Positions 19,215-26,886 of a stretch of 64,000 nt of DNA are shown in pieces. How positions within the stretch are numbered: position 1 is the stretch's first letter; each line of letters starts with the position of its first letter. This stretch comes from a virus: positions 24,250-88,249 of IMG/VR virus record IMGVR_UViG_3300042398_001307; one strand, given 5' to 3'. A program made the position numbers and the translations under genes. Under the pieces are notes generated by a model. That model ran no database searches, had not been told where the DNA came from, and saw only the letters and a program-made list of their open reading frames with translations.

Positions 19215-19597
19215 AAAAATAGTAGGGATTTCTCCCTACTAGGTATTTTTGGTTATAAGGTATTTCCTACCCCAGAACTCGCTGGATATTAAGCAGCGAT
19301 AGCATCAAAGATGCCATCTACAGTGTAGAATTCAAATTTTGTATTTGCTTTTGCATTTACTTTAAATGCTTGATTTACGGTCATCGCCTACCGATTCTCC
19401 AATGTTCTTTTATCCAGCAATCGAATCTAAGTCAGGCCCATTATAAAACATATTAGCACTTCCCTTTTAAGGGGCAGGAAGTTTATGGCTATGGCCCCAC
19501 TCTGATACCTCTAATATGTTTTATGGTGGACCTGGCGATGTTCTGCCCATCGCGTCTTACCAAACTATTACAACATCTTCAACGAATTCTTTAAATT
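19215..19597 (-). ncRNA. ssrA: Circularly permuted (two-piece) tmRNA
   Basis: In transcript order: a promoter; an acceptor piece with a T-arm-like GCGATG/CATCGC hairpin and CAGGTCC-ACCA (ending 19524); a linker closed by a 14-bp stem (19511-19524 with 19443-19456); then the coding piece starting GGGCCTGACTTAGATTCGATT (19439), like the tmRNA 5' end. GGGCCTG pairs with CAGGTCC over 7 bp. A tag frame 19348-19289 starts GCA-AAT and ends in AIAA-stop: ANTKFEFYTVDGIFDAIAA. GCTGGATA (19411-19418) pairs with TATCCAGC directly after the stop. tmRNA rescues stalled ribosomes and tags proteins for proteolysis. The T loop is not the usual TTCRA type. Confidence 0.8.
19219..19252 (-). terminator. Rho-independent terminator of the tmRNA
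   Basis: Minus strand AGTAGGG-AGAAA-TCCCTACT followed by ATTTTTAT, after the tag region. Confidence 0.85.
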
Positions 19598-19603
19598 ACA
19601 TGT

Positions 19604-19631
19604 ATTATACTACATAAAAAACTTTTGTCAA
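19604..19631 (-). promoter_or_regulatory. sigma70-type promoter of the tmRNA
   Basis: TTGACA, 16 bp, TATAAT on the minus strand; it would start the transcript near 19597, just before the tmRNA acceptor piece. Confidence 0.88.
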
Positions 19632-19634
19632 GAA

Positions 19635-19703
19635 CTATTTTCTTTTTACACGTGGTTTAATTCTTGGTTTACCGGTTAATGAGTTGTTTCTGCTTCTAGC
19701 CAT
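19635..19703 (-). CDS. Very small basic protein
   Basis: 22 residues, MARSRNNSLTGKPRIKPRVK..., strongly basic, with AGAGG before the ATG and its own promoter at 19735-19762. It ends TAG. This is too short to classify; its charge fits RNA or ribosome binding. Confidence 0.6.
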   Translation of the reverse strand: MARSRNNSLTGKPRIKPRVKRK

Positions 19704-19734
19704 TGTAAATACCTCTGTTGTTTAAGATGGGTTT

Positions 19735-19762
19735 ATTATACATCAGCCAAACGTGATGTCAA
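19735..19762 (-). promoter_or_regulatory. sigma70-type promoter
   Basis: TTGACA, 16 bp, TATAAT on the minus strand, for the 22-residue gene. It lies between divergent genes. Confidence 0.88.
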
Positions 19763-19800
19763 GCATTTTTTAATAAATACTACTATTAATGGAGAAGGTT

Positions 19801-20238
19801 GTGGATATAGGAATACCAAATTTTGATTTTTTTAGTCTTGTGCAACAATGTGGGTTTCCTATTGCATTAGCTGTGGTATGTGGATGGTTTGTTATGCAAG
19901 CAATCCAGTTAGTACTTGGGTCTGTTGTAAAATCCATTAAGAAGATGACATTTTTAATTAAATCAATGGATGGACGTGTGAAACAGATGAATGTTGATAT
20001 TATTGAGATTGATAAATTGATTTCACAAGCATTGAATGTTCAATCATTGCCAGAAAAAATACATCATGAAGTAGCTGCAGTTATGAATAGTCATGATGTG
20101 AAACAACCGATACCAACTAAACCAGTGCCTGATAATCCTAAAAAATCAATCCGTGAGAAATTTAAAAATGCGGTTGATAATGTGATTGATAAAAATGTTG
20201 ATTCAATCGTAGAAAAAGTAGAAGGAATTACAAAATGA
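19801..20238 (+). CDS. Membrane-anchored coiled-coil protein, paralogue 1
   Basis: About 145 residues. I prefer the GTG at 19801 because GGAGAAGG lies at the right distance; an ATG at 19789 would place that motif inside the gene. The N-terminus has CGFPIALAVVCGWFVMQAIQLVLGSV, one membrane helix, then a long charged helix and a basic tail. Two shorter genes behind it have the same build. Holin-like or membrane-scaffold roles are possible. It heads the plus-strand island. Confidence 0.65.
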   Translation: MDIGIPNFDFFSLVQQCGFPIALAVVCGWFVMQAIQLVLGSVVKSIKKMTFLIKSMDGRVKQMNVDIIEIDKLISQALNVQSLPEKIHHEVAAVMNSHDVKQPIPTKPVPDNPKKSIREKFKNAVDNVIDKNVDSIVEKVEGITK

Positions 20239-20516
20239 GCCCAGAATATATAAAATTTTTTTCTGATACAATAACCCCGATTCTTGGTAGTTGTGTGTTA
20301 GGTGCGTTTATATTCACTGCATTAAAATTTGTACTTGGTGATGTAATTACATCTGTTAGGACATTTGCTAGTATAGTTACTGCATTGGAGAACAGAGTAA
20401 GAATAACATCTAATGAATTGATTAAAATTGATGTTACAGTTTCTGCAAAACTGGGATTACGCCCTGATTTGGACAGAATTGCGAGATCAGTTAGAGATGA
20501 TTGTAGGAGAGATTAA
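20235..20516 (+). CDS. Membrane-anchored coiled-coil protein, paralogue 2
   Basis: 93 residues. One N-terminal membrane helix (ILGSCVLGAFIFTALKFVLGDVI), then the same VRxxxSNELIKIDxxxSAKL pattern as paralogue 1 (QMNVDIIEIDKLISQAL). The start overlaps the previous stop (ATGA). Function unknown. Confidence 0.65.
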   Translation: MSPEYIKFFSDTITPILGSCVLGAFIFTALKFVLGDVITSVRTFASIVTALENRVRITSNELIKIDVTVSAKLGLRPDLDRIARSVRDDCRRD

Positions 20517-20807
20517 ATGGATATAACACAAATAGCAGATATTATAAATCGTTATGGATTTCCAATAATTGCCGCAGGATATATGTTGAAAATGGTGAAA
20601 TATGTTTGGGATTTTACAATAAATGAGATTAATCCGGTACTGGTAGATGCAAATAAAGAATTAATTTCACTAATTGATAAAATTCGTCTAGTTGATGCGG
20701 ATTGCCTTCGAATTACTGCAAAATTGAATACAGTTCTTCAAATGCGAGAGAATGCACAAAAACAACCGGTGGAGAATGAATCAAGGGGTAGTAATGAGAG
20801 TAAGTGA
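20517..20807 (+). CDS. Membrane-anchored coiled-coil protein, paralogue 3
   Basis: 96 residues, N-terminal RYGFPIIAAGYMLKMVKYVW membrane helix, then LVDADCLRITAKLNTVL, matching the RIxxDxxxSxKL spacing of the other two. It starts immediately after the previous stop and overlaps the next gene. The triplet probably arose by duplication and may form a hetero-oligomer. Confidence 0.65.
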   Translation: MDITQIADIINRYGFPIIAAGYMLKMVKYVWDFTINEINPVLVDANKELISLIDKIRLVDADCLRITAKLNTVLQMRENAQKQPVENESRGSNESK

Positions 20808-21183
20808 AGTAATTTCTGATAAAACCTCAGATATGGCTATAAATGAATTAGTAAGATATGTTAATGAAAAGTGGAATAAAGTTGGCTTACAGGTTGATTT
20901 TGGCACACATTTTGGTCAAAGAATAAATGACGAGCGTAATAATCCACCGATTGATGTTAATGAAGTTGCTAAATTATTTGATAAGTTATTTATTAACGCT
21001 GGTAAAGCAATTTCAAGATTGCCGATTGGATTTAAATCGGTAATGAATGATCCAGATACCAACATAAATGTAATGTTTGTAATAGTAGAGGCTGGAGGGC
21101 ATAAAGAAGTTATGTTAACCTCGATTATTAGAAAAACAAAATTTAGATCGAATACAAAAGTGTTTAGAGAATATAAGGGATAA
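20794..21183 (+). CDS. Possible BECR-fold nuclease-like protein
   Basis: 129 residues from MRVSEVISDKTSD (AAGGGG before the ATG). FGTHFGQRINDERNNPPIDVNEVAKLF, with H, R, R and E spaced as in RelE/EndoU-type phage domains, and a C-terminal LTSIIRKTKF strand, suggest but do not prove a ribonuclease-like fold. The MRVSEVIS start also fits the head-targeting leader seen on other genes. Confidence 0.5.
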   Translation: MRVSEVISDKTSDMAINELVRYVNEKWNKVGLQVDFGTHFGQRINDERNNPPIDVNEVAKLFDKLFINAGKAISRLPIGFKSVMNDPDTNINVMFVIVEAGGHKEVMLTSIIRKTKFRSNTKVFREYKG

Positions 21184-21185
21184 CA

Positions 21186-22109
21186 GTGAAATTAAGAGAA
21201 ATGCTTATTGAACGAATATCATTGGCGAGCCATACACCAACTATTTCATCTGGTGTATTTGATCATGTTCGTGGTGTTATAACTAATGTATATAAATTAA
21301 ATAAACAATTGATGAAAACAACAGAATCGCGTAGGCAGATAACCCAACTATTCCAAGATGCATTGGTGTCATCCATTCCAGAGTTATTGACTGGATATGC
21401 AAAAACATATGCTGGTAGTTCGCCACTTATAGTAATAGACGCATTTGAAGCTGTTGGGGTCAATGGTGCATATATTCATGACACTAATACGTTACAAATT
21501 AGCAAGAAATTTATCATTGATTTAGCAAATTTCTATGTTGCAAGAATTAACAGAGAATTAAATGGTGAAGATTTTAGAACATATACACCGTTAATACGAT
21601 CTAAAACTAATGGGATTGCTGTGGTGTTTGTGCATGAACTTACACATTATATTCAGTTTTCAAAATCAGGTAAAGAACGCCCTAGAAGTTATATTTATGA
21701 TAAAGGCCAAGTAAATGATTTCTTAGCAAAAAACAAGTTGGTATCTAAGAAAGATCGGGATAATAACCCCGACTGGGATGAAGATACGAGTTTGCAAAAA
21801 ATTAATGTTTATATAGCAAAAGATGCACTTGATATTAAGAAGAATGTAGCAATATACTTGGGACAGCCGGAAGAAATTGCCGCACATGCACAGGAATTCG
21901 TTGCTGGGATACTTAATCAGATTTCAAAGCTTCCTAAAGATAACCAATTAACCCAAATAGATAAGGTATTAAGATCAGTACATGAAATATCGAATTATTC
22001 AATGATGAAAGATCAAGATAACCCTTCATATAAAAAAGTTTTAAACAGATATTTGAAATCTGTATACCAGGAATTTGATTCGTATAGAGATTCTTTAGAA
22101 TTGCCGTAG
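21186..22109 (+). CDS. HExxH metallopeptidase-like protein
   Basis: 307 residues, GTG start behind AAGGGA. The zinc-binding HELTHY motif (about residue 151, preceded by GIAVVFV) is followed by a possible third ligand in GQPEEIAAHAQEFVAG, a gluzincin-like layout. The N-terminus MKLREMLIERIS fits a T4-type capsid-targeting sequence with an I-E cleavage site, so it could be packaged and injected. It is the last gene of the plus-strand island. Confidence 0.65.
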   Translation: MKLREMLIERISLASHTPTISSGVFDHVRGVITNVYKLNKQLMKTTESRRQITQLFQDALVSSIPELLTGYAKTYAGSSPLIVIDAFEAVGVNGAYIHDTNTLQISKKFIIDLANFYVARINRELNGEDFRTYTPLIRSKTNGIAVVFVHELTHYIQFSKSGKERPRSYIYDKGQVNDFLAKNKLVSKKDRDNNPDWDEDTSLQKINVYIAKDALDIKKNVAIYLGQPEEIAAHAQEFVAGILNQISKLPKDNQLTQIDKVLRSVHEISNYSMMKDQDNPSYKKVLNRYLKSVYQEFDSYRDSLELP

Positions 22110-22191
22110 GACCGTGACTTTGTTACGAAGGCGATAGGTAGCTACTACCTTTGGAACGCTGATTCGCTACCAGCGTTCCATAAAAAGTAGT
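22110..22191. other. Hairpins between converging genes
   Basis: Perfect AGGTAG-CTA-CTACCT and GGAACGCTG ... CAGCGTTCC hairpins lie between converging genes. T runs are weak on both strands, so termination is possible but not certain. Confidence 0.45.
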
Positions 22192-22350
22192 TTATATTTT
22201 AGATTGTATCTTACATTTAGATATAATTACATCCCAACTGTAGACTATAAATATTTCTATAAAACTTATAATCGATACACCCAAAATTAGTAATAAAAGG
22301 AACAATGAAAATAGTATTGATAGTGGTGTTAAGCTTTTTCTGTTTCTCAT
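22192..22350 (-). CDS. Single-pass membrane peptide
   Basis: 52 residues, basic MRNRKSLTPL then a long hydrophobic run of about 25 residues and a short polar tail. AGGAC lies before the ATG, and it follows the adenylate cyclase stop by a few bases, so it is the last gene of that operon. Function unknown. Confidence 0.6.
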   Translation of the reverse strand: MRNRKSLTPLSILFSLFLLLLILGVSIISFIEIFIVYSWDVIISKCKIQSKI

Positions 22351-22357
22351 AAGTGTC

Positions 22358-24412
22358 CTACTTGGTTGTTGCTATGTAAATACCATCCCAGTCAGGTGGT
22401 AATTTAGTTTTTTTCATTTGTTCACACCGTTCAATCCATAACTCGTAACTATGAGCCATTTGTCCATCAAACTCGCTCATTAACTCGTTGGACATTTTGA
22501 TAGCTTGATCAAAATGTTGGGAACGATATGCTAATAACATGAAATTATGTTTTATTCTAGCCTCTTCATATGCTGGATAATCAACATTTTCTGTTAATAA
22601 TGGTGTATAAATTTGTAATCCAATTGTTTTACCTTTAACTGCTATATTATCAAGTTCCAATGTAAAAATTTCATCTTTAACTAATTCATTTGTATTAGGA
22701 CCAATGATTAATAACACACCATATGACTTAGTTTGGCCTTCTAGTCTGGCAGCAGTGCTTACTGAGTCACCTAATACATCATACCCAAATTTATCTTTAG
22801 ATCCAATGTTCCCAATCAATGTTTCACCAGTATTAACACCAGCGCCCATTCCAACTGGTGGTCTACCATTTGCAGTAAGTTCAATATTGAAGTCTTCAAT
22901 GGCTTTAATCATTTGTTGGGCAGTTTTCACAGCAGTAATTGCATGGTTTGGGTCATCTAATGGTGCACCATGCACGTGTAAACTAGCATCTCCTATGAAT
23001 TTAATCAATGTGCCGTCATTTTTTAATACTGGTACACTTAATGCAGTCATATAATCATTCATAATTTGGGTAAGACCTTCAACATCATCACCGAACGATT
23101 CACCTAGAGTGGTAAATCCACGTAAATCTGTCATTACAATTGAAAGTTCTTTACGTTCTCCACCTAGTTTAATAAGTTCTGGGTTCTTTTGAAGTTTTTC
23201 TACAATAGTAGGGTTAACATAAGAGCCAAATTGTTTCTTAATCTGCATTTTTTGCAAGAATTCACTTACAAATTTCACTCCATATGCGTGTAAAGATACT
23301 AAAATTACACCACTAACTGGTAATGTTATATCAAACAGGAACAAGTATTCACTAAATGCGTATTTACTGCCAATGATTATTATGGTTATGAGCCCAATAA
23401 CTGATGATAATCCAACATACATCCACCGTGATAGTAATAATACCACAATTCCAGCGAAAATTAATGTTAAAATCTCTAATCCATCGGCATAATCGGGGCG
23501 TTGTATTACTACATTATTCATGATAGTGCCAATTACCGCTGCTTGTACCTCATGTGGAAATACTGCACCTTTGGATGTTGGTATTGGGTTACCGATACCG
23601 GCTGCGGTTGGCCCTACGATAACAACTGATCCTTCTAAATCATGTGGAATGTTGGACAAACTGATACTTTTTGATGTTTGACTCCAATCAATCCAAATTC
23701 GACCTAAAGTATCGGTTGCAATAGGTCCAAATTTTGGAATTCTCATCTTTTCAACACCATATTCATTTAATTTTACTTGAAATGTTGTATCTCCGGTGGT
23801 TGCTAACGCCACTGTTTCTAAACTTAGAGCTGGGAATAGCTTATCAGATACCGAAACGATCAGTGGAATTCTTCTATTTACACCATCTATTTCAGGTAGT
23901 GTGTTTACAGTACCAGTTCCAGTTGCTGCTTCTTCAATAATTGGGATATTTGCAATTATTCCAGGATACTGAATAATACGATCTAGGTATTCTGGTCCAA
24001 GAACGGCTGAACCTGAAATTTTTGGAGTATTTTTTGAAATATCCGATGGTATGTTTGGTAAAATAGTTGGGTAAGTTTTGATAGCATCAGCAAATACGTC
24101 ATCCCCTCCTTGTCTATCCTGTTCCGGCATTAATACATTGAATACAACTAAACCAGCACTATGTTCATATAGGTTTTGGATTATATTTGCGTACACATCT
24201 CGCTTAAATGGCCATTGCCCGTACTTATCTAATGATGCTTCATCAATATTAATTGTATATATTGGGTTTTCAGTAGCTGGTTTTGCTGTTATTAATGTAT
24301 CAAAGTAGCGTAAACGAACGCTTTCTACAAATGATGGATCTGCTACTCTAACACTAACAATGAATATTAGTGTCAGTAGTGCTGTCCATGGACTTAATAG
24401 TATTTTTTTCAT
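22358..24412 (-). CDS. CHASE2-domain adenylate/guanylate cyclase
   Basis: 684 residues: N-terminal membrane anchor, periplasmic CHASE2 sensor (RYFDTLITAKPATENPIYT, GQWPFKRDVYANII), two or three further membrane helices (about 310-380), then a class III cyclase domain. Metal Asp residues sit in VMTDLRGFTTLGE and FIGDASL. The loop usually reading GDxVNxAARLE is GDSVSTAARLE here, replacing the conserved Asn but keeping the Arg. The enzyme would make cAMP or cGMP in response to an envelope signal, and cAMP controls biofilm and curli genes in many bacteria. Activity is uncertain because of the Asn change. Confidence 0.88.
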   Translation of the reverse strand: MKKILLSPWTALLTLIFIVSVRVADPSFVESVRLRYFDTLITAKPATENPIYTINIDEASLDKYGQWPFKRDVYANIIQNLYEHSAGLVVFNVLMPEQDRQGGDDVFADAIKTYPTILPNIPSDISKNTPKISGSAVLGPEYLDRIIQYPGIIANIPIIEEAATGTGTVNTLPEIDGVNRRIPLIVSVSDKLFPALSLETVALATTGDTTFQVKLNEYGVEKMRIPKFGPIATDTLGRIWIDWSQTSKSISLSNIPHDLEGSVVIVGPTAAGIGNPIPTSKGAVFPHEVQAAVIGTIMNNVVIQRPDYADGLEILTLIFAGIVVLLLSRWMYVGLSSVIGLITIIIIGSKYAFSEYLFLFDITLPVSGVILVSLHAYGVKFVSEFLQKMQIKKQFGSYVNPTIVEKLQKNPELIKLGGERKELSIVMTDLRGFTTLGESFGDDVEGLTQIMNDYMTALSVPVLKNDGTLIKFIGDASLHVHGAPLDDPNHAITAVKTAQQMIKAIEDFNIELTANGRPPVGMGAGVNTGETLIGNIGSKDKFGYDVLGDSVSTAARLEGQTKSYGVLLIIGPNTNELVKDEIFTLELDNIAVKGKTIGLQIYTPLLTENVDYPAYEEARIKHNFMLLAYRSQHFDQAIKMSNELMSEFDGQMAHSYELWIERCEQMKKTKLPPDWDGIYIATTK

Positions 24413-24612
24413 TCTTTTAAGTTATTGAATTCTTTTGTAATATTTTGTATGTGATGAACCATTCGGTTATCTTCATCAAATACCTTAATACTACAACAAT
24501 CTTCTGCTGTACTAGCAAAATTGGTTGCTTCATCTAAAGTTTCAAATTTATGATCAGTAAATTTTAAAACCCCTTCAACCCATTTGTGTAATCTAACTCT
24601 ACAATCAGCCAT
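24409..24612 (-). CDS. Hypothetical small protein
   Basis: 67 residues, MADCRVRLHKWVEGVLKFTDHKFETLDEA..., acidic with TAEDCCSIKVFDED. Its stop overlaps the cyclase start, so the genes are coupled. The layout (short strands and a central helix) is typical of phage SPOR-like small proteins, but that is only an impression. Confidence 0.6.
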   Translation of the reverse strand: MADCRVRLHKWVEGVLKFTDHKFETLDEATNFASTAEDCCSIKVFDEDNRMVHHIQNITKEFNNLKE

Positions 24613-24624
24613 TATAATTCTCCA

Positions 24625-25953
24625 TTAGTGGAATAAAAGAAAAACACCATCCACATCGTGTCTATTAGCACCAGAATCACCATCACCCGGTCTAACGATT
24701 ACATTCCATTTTGGGATATCCCCTTTTGGAATAGTTACCAATTGATCATATGTCACAACTGAATCTTTCGGAACTCCATAATTTAACACTAAATCACGAA
24801 TAAATGATTGTAAGGTTGCATCAGAATGCCATGATAATTGTTTAACCGTTTTTTTCGGATTTTTAGGGTCTGGAAACGTATGATAACTTGTATATTTATC
24901 GAACATTGTGACTGGAACAACAATCGAACGTTTCAATTTACCAAACATTTTTTCAAATTCTTTAATTTTTTTGTTTTCTTCGGGTTTTGCACCTTCTGAC
25001 CAGTTCGTGATGAAATTTTTAGGTTTAGATGATAACATTACTCCGGCTATTTTTGTATAGCAATAGAAATTCACGTTTGGAAATTTATTAGCAATATCAA
25101 ATGCAAGGTTAAGGTATTGGTCACTGAAGAAATCACCAGCATCATGCCAACGCACACTAACTTGATAATCTTTTTTACCCCATTTATCCAATTCTTTTTG
25201 AATTTCTGCACTTAATTTGGCAACAAACCCGCCTGGATCATTAATTAAGAAATTTAATGTTTTGCTTGATTTCTCCCAATTGGGATTATACATTACATAA
25301 TTGCCCTTTTTAGCATAACATATCGCTTGGCATCCACCAGCTCCTGGGCAAGTATCAACAAAAATAAATTGATCATTCTGTTCATTTACTGCAACGCCTT
25401 TAAGTGCTGGTAACCCAACATTGAAATATATTTCACCACCCTCGCCAGCAGTGTGTTCCATTTTTTCATTCTGTTTTAGTAAATTTTTTGGACGAGTTTT
25501 GATAATATTCTTTACACTATTTACATCAATTTCAGTTGACCCTTGCATAAATTTTATACTACTACCATGAACAAATGGTTGAGTATAATAATCCTTTTTT
25601 CGCTCCTTTTTATTACGTGGAGCTGGAATATCAGTCCATTGTTGTTTAATGTTCTGATAATCTTGTTGTTTTTTATCTGATTTATCTTTAGATCTTCTGT
25701 GAACTTGATCCGCTTTAACTCTAGTTAAATATTGTTTAAAATCATCATCTGAAACATTTTTAAATGCTGGATCATTAACAAATGGTTCATAATTTGGGTT
25801 GTTTTCTTGTTCTTCATCCAACTCGGATTCAGGATTAGCTAGATCTTCACCTGTTTCACTAGCCAGCCATGATGAAAGAGGCATATAGGTCATGTTGTTT
25901 TTAACTAGATAACCAGATCCTGCATTTTCATATAAAAATTCTTGTAATCTCAT
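24625..25953 (-). CDS. Gp88-like protein with head-targeting-type leader
   Basis: 442 residues. The C-terminal 270 residues match the Gp88 family: TCPGAGGCQAICYAKKG cysteines, then VSVRWHDAGDFFSDQYLNLAFDIANKFPN and a tyrosine-rich VNFYCYTK. This cysteine pattern suggests a bound metal or Fe-S cluster. The N-terminal 150 residues are acidic linker. The extreme N-terminus MRLQEFLYENAG strongly resembles T4 internal-protein leaders (LYE cleavage site). Function unknown. AAGGA precedes the ATG. Confidence 0.7.
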   Translation of the reverse strand: MRLQEFLYENAGSGYLVKNNMTYMPLSSWLASETGEDLANPESELDEEQENNPNYEPFVNDPAFKNVSDDDFKQYLTRVKADQVHRRSKDKSDKKQQDYQNIKQQWTDIPAPRNKKERKKDYYTQPFVHGSSIKFMQGSTEIDVNSVKNIIKTRPKNLLKQNEKMEHTAGEGGEIYFNVGLPALKGVAVNEQNDQFIFVDTCPGAGGCQAICYAKKGNYVMYNPNWEKSSKTLNFLINDPGGFVAKLSAEIQKELDKWGKKDYQVSVRWHDAGDFFSDQYLNLAFDIANKFPNVNFYCYTKIAGVMLSSKPKNFITNWSEGAKPEENKKIKEFEKMFGKLKRSIVVPVTMFDKYTSYHTFPDPKNPKKTVKQLSWHSDATLQSFIRDLVLNYGVPKDSVVTYDQLVTIPKGDIPKWNVIVRPGDGDSGANRHDVDGVFLLFH

Positions 25954-25986
25954 TATTATTCCTTGAAATGTGGTTTGATATTGTAT

Positions 25987-26859
25987 TTATGATAATTTAC
26001 TTTCGATAAATGATACAATAGCACCGGCTACATCTGTATTGCAGTATTTTTCGAACCCACTAAACCCTGGGTTGGAGTTTGCTTCACATACATGAAACCC
26101 CTTGCTATCAAACAACAAATCAATACCGGCGATATCTAATTTTAATACATTTGCGGCATTTAATGCTATTTCAGCAATCTCTGGTGTTACCGGATACGCT
26201 TCACCAGTCCCACCATTTGTTATATTTGCTCGAAAATCACCTGATGGTGCAGTTCTTTTCATTGCACCTAACACTTTACCGCCTACTATTAACACTCGCA
26301 GGTCTTCGCCTGGTCTATCACCTAAATATTGTTGTACTATTAATGTTTTTTCATTATGAAGTGCATCCGTAAATTCAATAATATTGTTGTATTCTTTTGC
26401 TGATTGACATAAGTATACACCAACCCCAAAACTACCAACTACGACCTTGATAATGCATGGAAATCCAATATTTTCAGCCACTAATTTATTTTTTGCTGGA
26501 TATTTTGCTATCATGGTGGTTGGTACTGCAATGCCAGCTCTACTTAGAATTTCAGATGATTGAAATTTATCCTGTACTATATCTATACTTTTACTAGAAT
26601 TGTAACATGGGACCCCGGCGAGTTCAAAATATCGTACAATTGCCAATTCATCACGTTTGATACCTGCACCTAATCTGACTAATACTACTTTTGGTAATTC
26701 AATTCGTTTACCATCATAATAAATCCCATTATTAATTACTACATCAAAGTTTTTAAAGTAACAAACTCTGATAGTTATATTTCTTTCTGCGAAAACACTT
26801 ATTAATTTTTTTGTTTCGAAATCATTTATTTTTTGTTTAGTTAAAATTATAACTGACAT
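25987..26859 (-). CDS. RimK-like ATP-grasp ligase
   Basis: 290 residues. The ATP-grasp core is clear: NSSKSIDIVQDKFQSSEIL, FPCIIKVVVGSFGVGVYLC (P-loop-like), QQYLGDRPGEDLRVLIVGGKVLGAMKR, and the catalytic end CEANSNPGF. RimK adds glutamate residues to ribosomal protein S6 or related targets. The phage also encodes bS21, so ribosome modification is possible. Substrate unknown. Confidence 0.85.
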   Translation of the reverse strand: MSVIILTKQKINDFETKKLISVFAERNITIRVCYFKNFDVVINNGIYYDGKRIELPKVVLVRLGAGIKRDELAIVRYFELAGVPCYNSSKSIDIVQDKFQSSEILSRAGIAVPTTMIAKYPAKNKLVAENIGFPCIIKVVVGSFGVGVYLCQSAKEYNNIIEFTDALHNEKTLIVQQYLGDRPGEDLRVLIVGGKVLGAMKRTAPSGDFRANITNGGTGEAYPVTPEIAEIALNAANVLKLDIAGIDLLFDSKGFHVCEANSNPGFSGFEKYCNTDVAGAIVSFIESKLS

Positions 26860-26886
26860 AAATTCCCTTTTATGGTATTTATCGAT

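Noticed and set aside
22110-22191. Calling a strong bidirectional terminator between the plus-strand island and the cyclase operon
   Set aside because: The hairpins are strong but T runs are weak on both strands; listed as hairpins only.
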